From Mucilaginibacter polytrichastri (lineage in GTDB: Bacteria > Bacteroidota > Bacteroidia > Sphingobacteriales > Sphingobacteriaceae): a stretch of DNA of 57,317 nucleotides. Under the pieces are notes generated by a model. It was not told the DNA's origin and did not search any database. It saw nothing but the letters and a program-made list of their open reading frames with translations. The stretch covers positions 4,348,588 through 4,405,904 of the forward strand of contig NZ_MPPL01000001.1 in assembly GCF_001911425.1 (NCBI RefSeq). Reading direction: 5' to 3'. Of this stretch, positions 51,270 through 57,317 are shown one piece after another (positions within the stretch are counted from its first letter, which is position 1; each line of letters opens with the position of its first letter). The translations under genes and the position numbers were made by a program.

Positions 51270-52973
51270 ATGAAACTGCTTAAAAAATATATCTGGCAAA
51301 GCTTATTGCTGTTCGCCATTATACTGGCTTTACCAAATAAAGGCCACGCACAGGGAGGCGAAATTTCCTTCCAGACTTTTTACGACGAATTACAGCCCTA
51401 TGGTACCTGGGTAGAAGACCCTAATTATGGCGATGTATGGGTACCCGATGCTGGCCCCAATTTTAGGCCATACGGCAGCGACGGCCACTGGGTATTAACA
51501 GAATATGGCAACACCTGGGTGTCTGATTACGAGTGGGGCTGGGCACCGTTTCACTACGGCCGCTGGCGCTTTGACGAATATTACGGATGGGAATGGATAC
51601 CCGGTTACGAATGGGGACCAGCCTGGGTTAACTGGCGTAGCGGTGGCGGCTATTATGGATGGGCACCATTAAGCCCCGGGCTTAATGTAAGCGTATCATT
51701 TGGCAGTGGCTACGAAGTGCCGGAAAGCTACTGGGTATTTGCAGCAGCCGCTTATATTAACAGCCCACGTATTTATGATTATTATGTACCGCGTACCAGG
51801 GTGGTAAATTATATACGCCAAACTACTTATATTAATAACGTATATATTAATAACAACAGCAGGTATTATGCCGGCCCGCGCAGGGATGATATACAGCGTT
51901 ACACACATAGGGAACCAACCGTTTACCGCATTAATAATGCCGAAAGGCCAGGCAGACCGGGCATAAATAACAATGCCGTTAATATATACAGGCCATCTGT
52001 AAGTCATGAAAATACCGCACGCCCAACGCGCGTGGTTGATGGTAATGCCTACCGTAACGCGCACCCTGATGCTACCATAGCACACCGTGGTACCGGCGCA
52101 GTTAACCATAATAATGCCGCGCAACTGGCTGCTATAGCCCGTAGTAATGACGCTGCTAACCGTAATGTGGTAAGGGTAAATAACAGGCCTGACCAGCAAG
52201 GACAACAAGGCAGACCGAATACGCCGAATCAGCAGGAACAACAAGGTCGCCCAAATATGCCTAATCAGCAAGGCAGACCGAATATGCCTAATCAGCAGGA
52301 ACAAGGTCGCCCAAATACGTCTAATCAGCAGGAACAACAAGGTCGCCCAAATACGCCTAATCAGCAAGGTCAACAAGGCAGACCGAATACGCCTAATCAG
52401 CAGGAACAACAAGGCAGACCTACTCGTCCTGACCGTTCACAGCAAGATCAGCAACAAGAACAACAACGCCAGCAACAGGAAACGCAACGAAATCAGCAGT
52501 TGGAACAACAACGCCAACAGAGGGATCAGCAACAACAAACTCAACCTCAGCAGGCACAAGGTCAAGCGCAACGCCAACAACAACAGATGCAGCAACGCCA
52601 AGAATATCAGCAGCGCCAACAGCAGCAAGCTCAGCAACAGCAGCAAAACCAGCAGCGTCAACAGCAACAGGCACAGCAGCAGCAAAATCAGCAGCGCCAA
52701 CAACAGCAGGCGCAGCAGCAGCAGCAAAACCAGCAGCGTCAACAACAGCAGGCGCAGCAGCAGCAGCAAAACCAGCAGCGTCAACAACAACAGGCGCAGC
52801 AACAGCAACAAAATCAGCAGCGTCAACAACAACAGGCGCAGCAACAGCAGCAAGCCCAGCAACGTCAACAACAGAACGCTCAGCGTCAGCAGCAGCAACG
52901 CCAACAACAGCAGCAGCGCCCGCAAAGGCCGCAACAACAGCAGCCTCAGCAACAACCCGAGCATCAACAATAA
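51270..52973 (+). CDS. Secreted DUF6600-like protein with Gln-rich repetitive tail
   Basis: A 567-aa protein with a signal peptide (ending GHAQ, about residue 28). Residues 33-150 are rich in Trp, Tyr and Gly (FYDELQPYGTWVEDPNYGDVWVP, WAPFHYGRW, WVNWRSGGGYYGWAPLSPG), the pattern I associate with DUF6600. The middle is Asn/Arg/Tyr-rich. From about 310, ten-residue repeats of the type QQGRPNTPNQ (DNA 52190-52420) give way to an almost pure Gln tail with Arg and Ala (DNA 52440-52970, periodic QQNQQRQQQQAQ). Extracellular or periplasmic; function unknown. The repeats are prone to length change. Confidence 0.82.
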   Translation: MKLLKKYIWQSLLLFAIILALPNKGHAQGGEISFQTFYDELQPYGTWVEDPNYGDVWVPDAGPNFRPYGSDGHWVLTEYGNTWVSDYEWGWAPFHYGRWRFDEYYGWEWIPGYEWGPAWVNWRSGGGYYGWAPLSPGLNVSVSFGSGYEVPESYWVFAAAAYINSPRIYDYYVPRTRVVNYIRQTTYINNVYINNNSRYYAGPRRDDIQRYTHREPTVYRINNAERPGRPGINNNAVNIYRPSVSHENTARPTRVVDGNAYRNAHPDATIAHRGTGAVNHNNAAQLAAIARSNDAANRNVVRVNNRPDQQGQQGRPNTPNQQEQQGRPNMPNQQGRPNMPNQQEQGRPNTSNQQEQQGRPNTPNQQGQQGRPNTPNQQEQQGRPTRPDRSQQDQQQEQQRQQQETQRNQQLEQQRQQRDQQQQTQPQQAQGQAQRQQQQMQQRQEYQQRQQQQAQQQQQNQQRQQQQAQQQQNQQRQQQQAQQQQQNQQRQQQQAQQQQQNQQRQQQQAQQQQQNQQRQQQQAQQQQQAQQRQQQNAQRQQQQRQQQQQRPQRPQQQQPQQQPEHQQ

Positions 52974-52983
52974 GGCTTGCTGT

Positions 52984-53038
52984 AAAATAAAAAGTAGCAC
53001 ATATCTGTTTAATAGCAGATATGTGCTACTTTTATTTT
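52984..53038. terminator. Long hairpin terminator after the Gln-rich gene
   Basis: Arms of about 23 bases (52984-53007 and 53016-53038) with core AAGTAGCACATATCTG and flanking A and T runs. The in-frame ATG inside it (53021) is rejected as a start for the next gene. Confidence 0.85.
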
Positions 53039-53053
53039 AAATACTATTGTATC

Positions 53054-53515
53054 ATGCGTAAACTATATGCCGGCCTTTCTATAGCAACATTTATTTTGTT
53101 GGCTGTATTATTTTTTTCTTTTAAAAGTAAATCAGTCGCCACGAAGGATACAAAAACCGATACGCAAATCAATTTTATAGAAAATTCGTGGACCGAAGCC
53201 CTTAAACAAGCTGCGGCACAACATAAATATATTTTTGTTGATGCCTATGCAACATGGTGCGGCCCCTGTAAAATGCTAAAGAATACTACTTTTAAAAATG
53301 CAAAAGCTGCCGAGTTTTTCAACAAAAACTTTGTTAATGTAGCTATTGATATGGAAAAAGGCCAAGGCCCTGCCCTGGCAAGCGAATGGGGTATGCGGGC
53401 TTATCCAACCTTAATTATTTTTGATTCGGCCGGTAAGCCGGTACTGGGCACGGTAGGTTATATCGGTTATAGCGATCTGATTAAATTTGGGCAGAAAGCG
53501 CTGAGCAAACAATAG
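53054..53515 (+). CDS. Thioredoxin-like protein, membrane-anchored or secreted
   Basis: A 153-aa protein from ATG 53054. Residues 5-24 are a hydrophobic signal or anchor without a lipobox. The thioredoxin fold has the active site ATWCGPCKMLKNTTF (CxxC, about 66-69), ERN-like NFVNVAIDMEKGQGPAL, and the cis-Pro segment MRAYPTLIIFDSAGKPV. It belongs to the thioredoxin_7/DUF255-like group that acts as periplasmic reductases or DsbD partners. The start was chosen because the upstream frame falls in the preceding terminator. Confidence 0.9.
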   Translation: MRKLYAGLSIATFILLAVLFFSFKSKSVATKDTKTDTQINFIENSWTEALKQAAAQHKYIFVDAYATWCGPCKMLKNTTFKNAKAAEFFNKNFVNVAIDMEKGQGPALASEWGMRAYPTLIIFDSAGKPVLGTVGYIGYSDLIKFGQKALSKQ

Positions 53516-53524
53516 CGTTAGCTG

Positions 53525-53677
53525 TTAATGACTTGCCGAACTGGTATCACGTTTTTTGGCAGCAGTGTCTTTTGGGTTATTTGATGGCCCGCCGAAACTG
53601 TTTTTTGGATTGCTATGGCAACAAGTAAATATCCCGGTTACGCTTAAGGCCATTACTAACATTAATAACTTTTTCAT
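53525..53677 (-). CDS. Tiny lipoprotein (50 aa)
   Basis: A complete frame of 50 codons starting MKKLLMLVMALSVTGIFTC, with a lipobox GIFTC (Cys about 19, followed by a second Cys). The mature peptide of about 32 residues is hydrophilic and rich in Asn, Lys, Ser and Pro (NPKNSFGGPSNNPKDTAAKK) and ends in His. It is convergent with the thioredoxin-like gene. Like the one at 6901-7011 it has no recognised domain. Confidence 0.75.
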   Translation of the reverse strand: MKKLLMLVMALSVTGIFTCCHSNPKNSFGGPSNNPKDTAAKKRDTSSASH

Positions 53678-53806
53678 ACTGATGCTTTATATTGCAGACA
53701 AAAGCAACTGGTTTTTGTTTATGAAAAAGCAAGTGCAAACAACTGATTTTAAAACCCATTAGCGTTAAAAACTAAACTTTCTCAATTATTTATTGTTATT
53801 AAAATT

Positions 53807-54118
53807 ATGGATCATAATGTTTTTTTATTGGCAACCGACCCCAAGGACCCCTGTAGAGATGTTATTCACTCCCGCGATACGGATCTAAGGGTTAAGGTGT
53901 TTTGCGTAAGCAATGAAAATTTTGCGCCCAATAGTAACGAAATTCAACTGTATGGTTATGCAAATGATAAATTGTATGCGTTTGAAACCATTAATATAAC
54001 ACCGGATGATGCCTTGGATGTGGTTGCCGCCATACAATGGTATGCCAACTATGTGCATTACCCCGATATGGAAATTTTGCCCGAAGACCCACGCGAAGGC
54101 CATCACATGGCTATGTAA
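53807..54118 (+). CDS. Unrecognised small acidic protein
   Basis: A 103-aa cytoplasmic protein with no signal or membrane segment. It starts MDHNVFLLATDPKDPCRDV and has a beta-rich middle (LRVKVFCVSNENFAP, EIQLYGYANDKLYAFETINITPDDAL) and a helix ending NYVHYPDMEILP. I know no domain that fits. The clean start and codon use suggest a real gene. It is monocistronic with a terminator after it. Confidence 0.55.
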   Translation: MDHNVFLLATDPKDPCRDVIHSRDTDLRVKVFCVSNENFAPNSNEIQLYGYANDKLYAFETINITPDDALDVVAAIQWYANYVHYPDMEILPEDPREGHHMAM

Positions 54119-54203
54119 TTTCTTTCAAGTAACTGTTTAACAAATAGTTAATAATTTTAATTTTATATAACCTATAACTGCGGCAATACCTTATTCTGCA
54201 TTA

Positions 54204-54241
54204 AAAAAAGATCTTGCTCTGTAAAAAGCAGGATCTTTTTT
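54204..54241 (+). terminator. Intrinsic terminator after the 103-aa gene
   Basis: AAAAAAGATCTTGCT and AGCAGGATCTTTTTT pair with one mismatch around a short A-rich loop, followed by T. Confidence 0.75.
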
Positions 54242-54288
54242 ATTTAAGGCTTTTCTTTACAAGCCTGTTATGGTGCTAACTTAGCAGC

Positions 54289-54741
54289 ATGAATAACCTT
54301 AAGCAACTGTTGCACCAGCAATGTGCCGACCATATAACCGCGCGCATAAACAATGCACAGCATGCTATTGATGAAGCCCAGCAGGGCCAGCAACAAGAAA
54401 CCAAAAGCAGTGCCGGTGATAAATACGAAACTGGCCGTGCTATGATGCAGCAAGAAATAAACCGTAGCCTCGGTGCCCTTAACGAAGCTAAAAAATTGAT
54501 GGTTGCCCTCAATGCTGTAAGCACGGCAGGTTCTGCCCACATTGCCGATGCAGGCAGTATTGTAATTACCAACAAAGGCCGCTTTTACCTGGCCATAAGC
54601 GCAGGCACGTTAACCCTTAATGGCGAGAGTTATTTTGCTGTATCAACGGCATCGCCCATTGGCACCAAACTCAGGGGTAAAAAAGCCGGGGATAGTTTTG
54701 AAGTTAATGGCATGGGGTATGAAGTTGTTGAAGTGCTGTAG
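54289..54741 (+). CDS. GreA/GreB-like protein
   Basis: A 150-aa protein built like a transcript-cleavage factor. Residues 1-75 form a helical hairpin (LHQQCADHITARINNAQHAIDEAQQ, MQQEINRSLGALNEAKKLM), and residues 85-150 a small beta domain ending ASPIGTKLRGKKAGDSFEVNG, the GreA/GreB/Rnk C-terminal signature. The hairpin tip (SSAGDKYETG) carries acidic residues (Asp, Glu) as a Gre tip would. Whether it acts on RNA polymerase as an activator or as an inhibitor like Gfh1/Rnk is open. Stand-alone gene. Confidence 0.65.
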   Translation: MNNLKQLLHQQCADHITARINNAQHAIDEAQQGQQQETKSSAGDKYETGRAMMQQEINRSLGALNEAKKLMVALNAVSTAGSAHIADAGSIVITNKGRFYLAISAGTLTLNGESYFAVSTASPIGTKLRGKKAGDSFEVNGMGYEVVEVL

Positions 54742-54755
54742 ATGTTAACAAAATA

Positions 54756-54850
54756 GGGTGCTGAACTAGTTTCAGCACCCCGCAGGACAAGTTACAAATG
54801 TTGCATATTAAACTAAGCATATGGGATGCTGAAACAAGTTCAGCACCCTT
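54756..54850. repeat. Pair of GGGTGCTGAA/TTCAGCACCC hairpins
   Basis: A first hairpin, GGGTGCTGAA (54756-54765) with TTCAGCACCC (54771-54780), is followed 42 bases later by a second, GGGATGCTGAA (54823-54833) with TTCAGCACCC (54839-54848). The loop of the second (ACAAG) is the reverse-complement-like counterpart of CTAGT in the first. It belongs to the GCTGAA-(C/A)(T/C)-TTCAGC repeats frequent between genes in this phylum. Confidence 0.7.
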
Positions 54851-54952
54851 GGTAAAAAAATCAAAGCTAATCATGTTGTTAACCCCTTAAGCGTACATAG
54901 TATCTCGTATAAATAATACAAGCAGAATATCACTGCTTGTATTATAAAATGT

Positions 54953-55453
54953 TTATGCAAAGCCATTCTCGTCTGCGCTTGGTCCGTAACTGCCTGGTAT
55001 AGGGATATTTAATAGCCTTAAAAAAACACCTAATTGCGCCCTGTGATGCACAATCTGGTTTAGTGAGGTGCGGATCATTTCTCGTTTTTTGGAAGTGAGG
55101 TAGATCTGATCGCCAGAACGAAGTACCCAGGGCTGATCCAGTATACCCTCTTCGGCATTAGCCAGGGCTGCTTTACCACTTACAACGCTTTTTTCTAAGT
55201 TAGCCAACAACTGGGCGGTGGTATTTAATTGGGGTTCTTCCCAATCGTTATTGGCAAAATCAAGCTCGTTTGTAGTAAGCGCCATCGTAATCCAGTTTGG
55301 CAAGTCTGTTATGTGAGTGGCCAACCTTTTAATGGTCATGCTTTTGGGGTGAGGCTGCCAGCCGAATTTATCGTCGGGTACACGCTCCAGCATTTTGCGT
55401 GTGGTGGTGGTTTCGTTTTCGAGTTCTTCCGAAAAAATTTCAAGTAGTGACAT
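54953..55453 (-). CDS. DinB family protein
   Basis: A 166-aa four-helix protein of the DinB/YfiT superfamily, metal-dependent enzymes including thiol-S-transferases. Metal-binding histidines are suggested by RLATHITDLPNWI (His about 47), and NQIVHHRAQLGVFLRLLNIPIPGSYGPSADE (about 131-135). Some DinB members use bacillithiol as cofactor (BstA), which would fit the presence of bshA. It is 69 bases downstream of a WYL regulator on the same strand. Confidence 0.85.
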   Translation of the reverse strand: MSLLEIFSEELENETTTTRKMLERVPDDKFGWQPHPKSMTIKRLATHITDLPNWITMALTTNELDFANNDWEEPQLNTTAQLLANLEKSVVSGKAALANAEEGILDQPWVLRSGDQIYLTSKKREMIRTSLNQIVHHRAQLGVFLRLLNIPIPGSYGPSADENGFA

Positions 55454-55522
55454 AGCGGTGTTGTTTTTAGTTTACCTTACAAATAAACCTCACCGTAATG
55501 ACAGCCCTATGTCAACAACTTT

Positions 55523-56473
55523 TTACGTTGATAAATTAATTGAAATATTTTCTACCATGCCTTGTATCTTCTGCTTTAGCAAATCGGGCTCTACAATAAT
55601 GCATTGATCGGCAAAGGTCATATACCAGCGCGCAAAGCCCTCCAGATAGGGTGTCAGAAACTGCATTTCAATTACATCATCCATAATGGTTTCTGATACA
55701 AAGCCATTGTAATAACGTTGATCGCCCATGTAGCGTGCAACCTCTTTTTTAACCCGGATAATGATAGAGAACAAATCTGTTTCTTTATATAAAGTCTTTA
55801 AATGTTCTTTCAGCGGGGGGTGCATTTTTACAAAATTTTCACCAGTAACAGACAATCGCTCCAACCGGTCGAACCTAAAATCGCGGTAATTATTTCGCAA
55901 GCGGCAGTAAGCTATCAGGTGCCAGTGGTTATCCAGGTAAAACACACCAACGGGTTCTACCTCGCGGGTGGTTGATGTTTGTTTGTAAGCCGCAGTGTAG
56001 CAAATTGATAATACCTTTTTTTCGGCTATGGCCTGCAATATGGTTTGCAGCGGGTTAATATCATCTTTGATCTGCTGATGGTTGCGCGATCTTAATACTT
56101 CAATATGGTTATCAATAATTTCGAGATAGTCTTTATCTACACTTTTTAGCACCGCTTTAATCTTATACATGGCCGAACTATAGCTGGCACCATTGGCGTC
56201 GTCTGTTAACTGGGCAACTAACTTTTCGGCCGTTAAAAAAGCCGCAGCTTCATCACGGGTAAACATTACCGGAGGCAGGCGATAACCATCAACCAGTGAG
56301 TAACCTATCCCGGCTTCGCCAATAATGGGGATGCCTGCTTCCTCCAAAGTTTTAACATCCCGGTAAACTGTACGCAGACTAATGTTGAACCGGGTGGCTA
56401 CGTCCTGTGCCTTAACCGTTCGGCGCGATTGTAGCTGGATTAATATAGCAGAGATACGGTCTATTCGGTTCAT
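55523..56473 (-). CDS. HTH/WYL-domain transcriptional regulator
   Basis: A 316-aa regulator of the YafY type. Residues 1-60 form a winged helix (ISAILIQLQSRRTVKAQDVATRFNISLRTVYRDVKTLEEAGIPI). The WYL domain covers about 140-215, with YKQTSTTREVEPVGVFYLDNHWHLIAYCRLRNNYRDFRFDRLERL, and a WCX extension follows to the end. WYL domains bind nucleic acids or other ligands in regulators of DNA damage and defence. In Bacteroidota such proteins often control a neighbouring DinB or glyoxalase gene, and here DinB is next on the same strand. Confidence 0.92.
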   Translation of the reverse strand: MNRIDRISAILIQLQSRRTVKAQDVATRFNISLRTVYRDVKTLEEAGIPIIGEAGIGYSLVDGYRLPPVMFTRDEAAAFLTAEKLVAQLTDDANGASYSSAMYKIKAVLKSVDKDYLEIIDNHIEVLRSRNHQQIKDDINPLQTILQAIAEKKVLSICYTAAYKQTSTTREVEPVGVFYLDNHWHLIAYCRLRNNYRDFRFDRLERLSVTGENFVKMHPPLKEHLKTLYKETDLFSIIIRVKKEVARYMGDQRYYNGFVSETIMDDVIEMQFLTPYLEGFARWYMTFADQCIIVEPDLLKQKIQGMVENISINLST

Positions 56474-56534
56474 GATGTTATAGGCTGATGCAGATTGCTA
56501 ACAAAAATAGCAAAAAGAATTGAAAGATGCCTGA

Positions 56535-56578
56535 GAAACCCCTCACTTCAGCACTCTCTGGGGGAGAGAGGGAGCCCA
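56535..56578. repeat. C-rich/G-rich palindromic fragment
   Basis: CCCCTCAC..CTCTCTGGGGGAGAGAGGGAGCCC lies between the WYL gene and the beta-barrel gene. It contains a CTCTC/GAGAG hairpin and resembles fragments of the repeats at 29400 and 37779. Confidence 0.45.
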
Positions 56579-56586
56579 TATATCCC

Positions 56587-57317
56587 TTAAAACCTGAACC
56601 CTAAATTTATATATGGCAATGAACCGTCTTTAGAGAAGCCCATTACAAACTGTACAATAAGCACACGTGCAGGTATTACAAAAATACCGCCGCCATAGCC
56701 ATCATGCCATTCGTCAGATTTTTCGCCAGGCACCCATACCCGCCCGATATCATTAAAGCCTAACAAACCAACCGTACCCGGAAACAGGTAAGAGTTAAAG
56801 TTGAATAGCCTTAAACGCATTTCTAAATTATTATAAGCCATGGTACGGCCTGTAAAACGGTTGGTGTGGAAACCACGCAAGTTTTGCGGACCGCCTAAAC
56901 GCATCTGCTGAAAAAATTCGGCATGGCCTAAAATAGTGCCCACGCCAACCCGGCTGGCGATGGTAAGAATAGAATCGCGGTCGGGATTAAAGTAGGCGTT
57001 AAACTCAGACAGTACCGAAGCATAGGTATTGTTACTGTTAACAGCACCGGTTAATGCAGTAACTGTGGTATTCCAAAACACCCCGCTGCTTGGGTTGGTA
57101 ATATTATTGCGCGTATCATACCTTAAACCTGCAATTACACCGGCATATAACCTGGTTTTATATACATCCGCATCGGGGTTTTGCTGGTTATAGGTATCTA
57201 AAAAATGGCCGCCATTTTCTGATGCCGAGCTGTAGTAGATCTGGCTGGCTACCCCGCCACTTAATTGCCAGTTATTAACCGTGCGAAACAGGCGGGCATC
57301 CAGGTTAATGGTATTGT
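56587..57317 (-). CDS. Outer-membrane beta-barrel protein, BamA/Omp85-like surface antigen (3' end only)
   Basis: The frame is open to the window edge and the start is outside, so 243 C-terminal codons are present. It shows alternating amphipathic strands and typical Omp85 barrel wording: AGLRYDTRNNITNPSSGVFW, AEFFQQMRLGGPQNLRGFHTNRFTG (the RGF motif region of strand 6 and L6), GLLGFNDIGRVW, and a final strand ending NLGFRF with the C-terminal Phe recognised by the BAM complex. Whether it is an assembly factor, a TamA relative or a patatin-barrel fusion depends on the missing N-terminus. Confidence 0.85.
   Translation of the reverse strand, partial: NTINLDARLFRTVNNWQLSGGVASQIYYSSASENGGHFLDTYNQQNPDADVYKTRLYAGVIAGLRYDTRNNITNPSSGVFWNTTVTALTGAVNSNNTYASVLSEFNAYFNPDRDSILTIASRVGVGTILGHAEFFQQMRLGGPQNLRGFHTNRFTGRTMAYNNLEMRLRLFNFNSYLFPGTVGLLGFNDIGRVWVPGEKSDEWHDGYGGGIFVIPARVLIVQFVMGFSKDGSLPYINLGFRF

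Noticed and set aside
52190..52970. Repeats resembling a CRISPR array
   Set aside because: The repeats are in frame inside a coding sequence, have no unique spacers of constant length, and no cas genes are nearby.
52437..53000. Leucine-rich minus-strand frame opposite the Gln-rich tail
   Set aside because: Poly-Gln codons read in reverse give poly-Leu; it has no independent support and runs through the terminator.
53556..53762. 68-codon plus-strand frame
   Set aside because: It is opposite a well-formed tiny lipoprotein gene on the minus strand and has no features of its own.

Overview
The window is chromosomal DNA from a member of the Bacteroidota, most likely family Sphingobacteriaceae (Mucilaginibacter or Pedobacter type). 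The reasons are the Bacteroidota -7 promoter element TAnnTTTG in front of many genes, the absence of Shine-Dalgarno leaders, many short lipoproteins, an OstA-like envelope protein, a SurA-MoxR pair, bacillithiol genes, and dispersed palindromic intergenic repeats familiar from this family. Genes are dense on both strands. I see no rRNA, tRNA, CRISPR array, insertion sequence or prophage.

Layout. 1-3050: a four-gene operon (ABC ATPase, membrane partner, YtrA-type GntR repressor, membrane-anchored unknown) with a near-ideal promoter and an operator-like palindrome against the first start codon. 3428-5781: lipA, an ECF sigma factor and its RskA-like anti-sigma factor, all on the minus strand. 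5905-10737: OsmC, YtxJ, a tiny lipoprotein, RibH, a TPR protein, recF with a DciA-like gene, ndk. 10832-15758: NrnA-type DHH phosphoesterase, two periplasmic tandem-FKBP proteins, TatD, asparaginase. 16154-20720: Nnr, a lactonase, and RluB with a long repetitive N-terminal arm. 20950-26469: lytic transglycosylase, UvrA, a DUF6624-like protein, and an antitoxin/PIN-toxin pair. 26618-32977 (minus): lipoproteins, BshA, and an overlapping pair of a beta-lactamase-like serine hydrolase and an amidohydrolase. 33092-37757: MutL, two rhomboids, an EEP-family hydrolase. 37981-43520: CysS, an NTF2-like secreted protein, PAP2 phosphatase, a membrane protein, TilS. 43572-49980: OstA-like protein, RdgB with an orphan neighbour, SurA-like isomerase, MoxR. 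50113-57317: a 2-oxoglutarate oxygenase, a Gln-rich DUF6600-like secreted protein, a thioredoxin-like protein, a second tiny lipoprotein, a GreA-like protein, DinB with a WYL regulator, and the 3' end of an outer-membrane beta-barrel gene that runs off the window.

Themes. Envelope biogenesis is prominent (SurA, OstA-like, two FKBPs, beta-barrel protein, lytic transglycosylase, serine hydrolase, many lipoproteins), as are genome maintenance (RecF, UvrA, MutL, TatD, Ndk, RdgB) and thiol redox biology (BshA, YtxJ, OsmC, thioredoxin-like protein). The window is largely housekeeping. The least explained parts are the YtrA-regulated operon with its unknown fourth gene, two tiny lipoproteins, the repetitive arms of RluB, the OstA-like and DUF6600-like proteins, a GH3-remnant/beta-lactamase fusion, a MutL with an altered endonuclease motif, and a series of promoters so close to start codons that leaderless mRNAs are expected.
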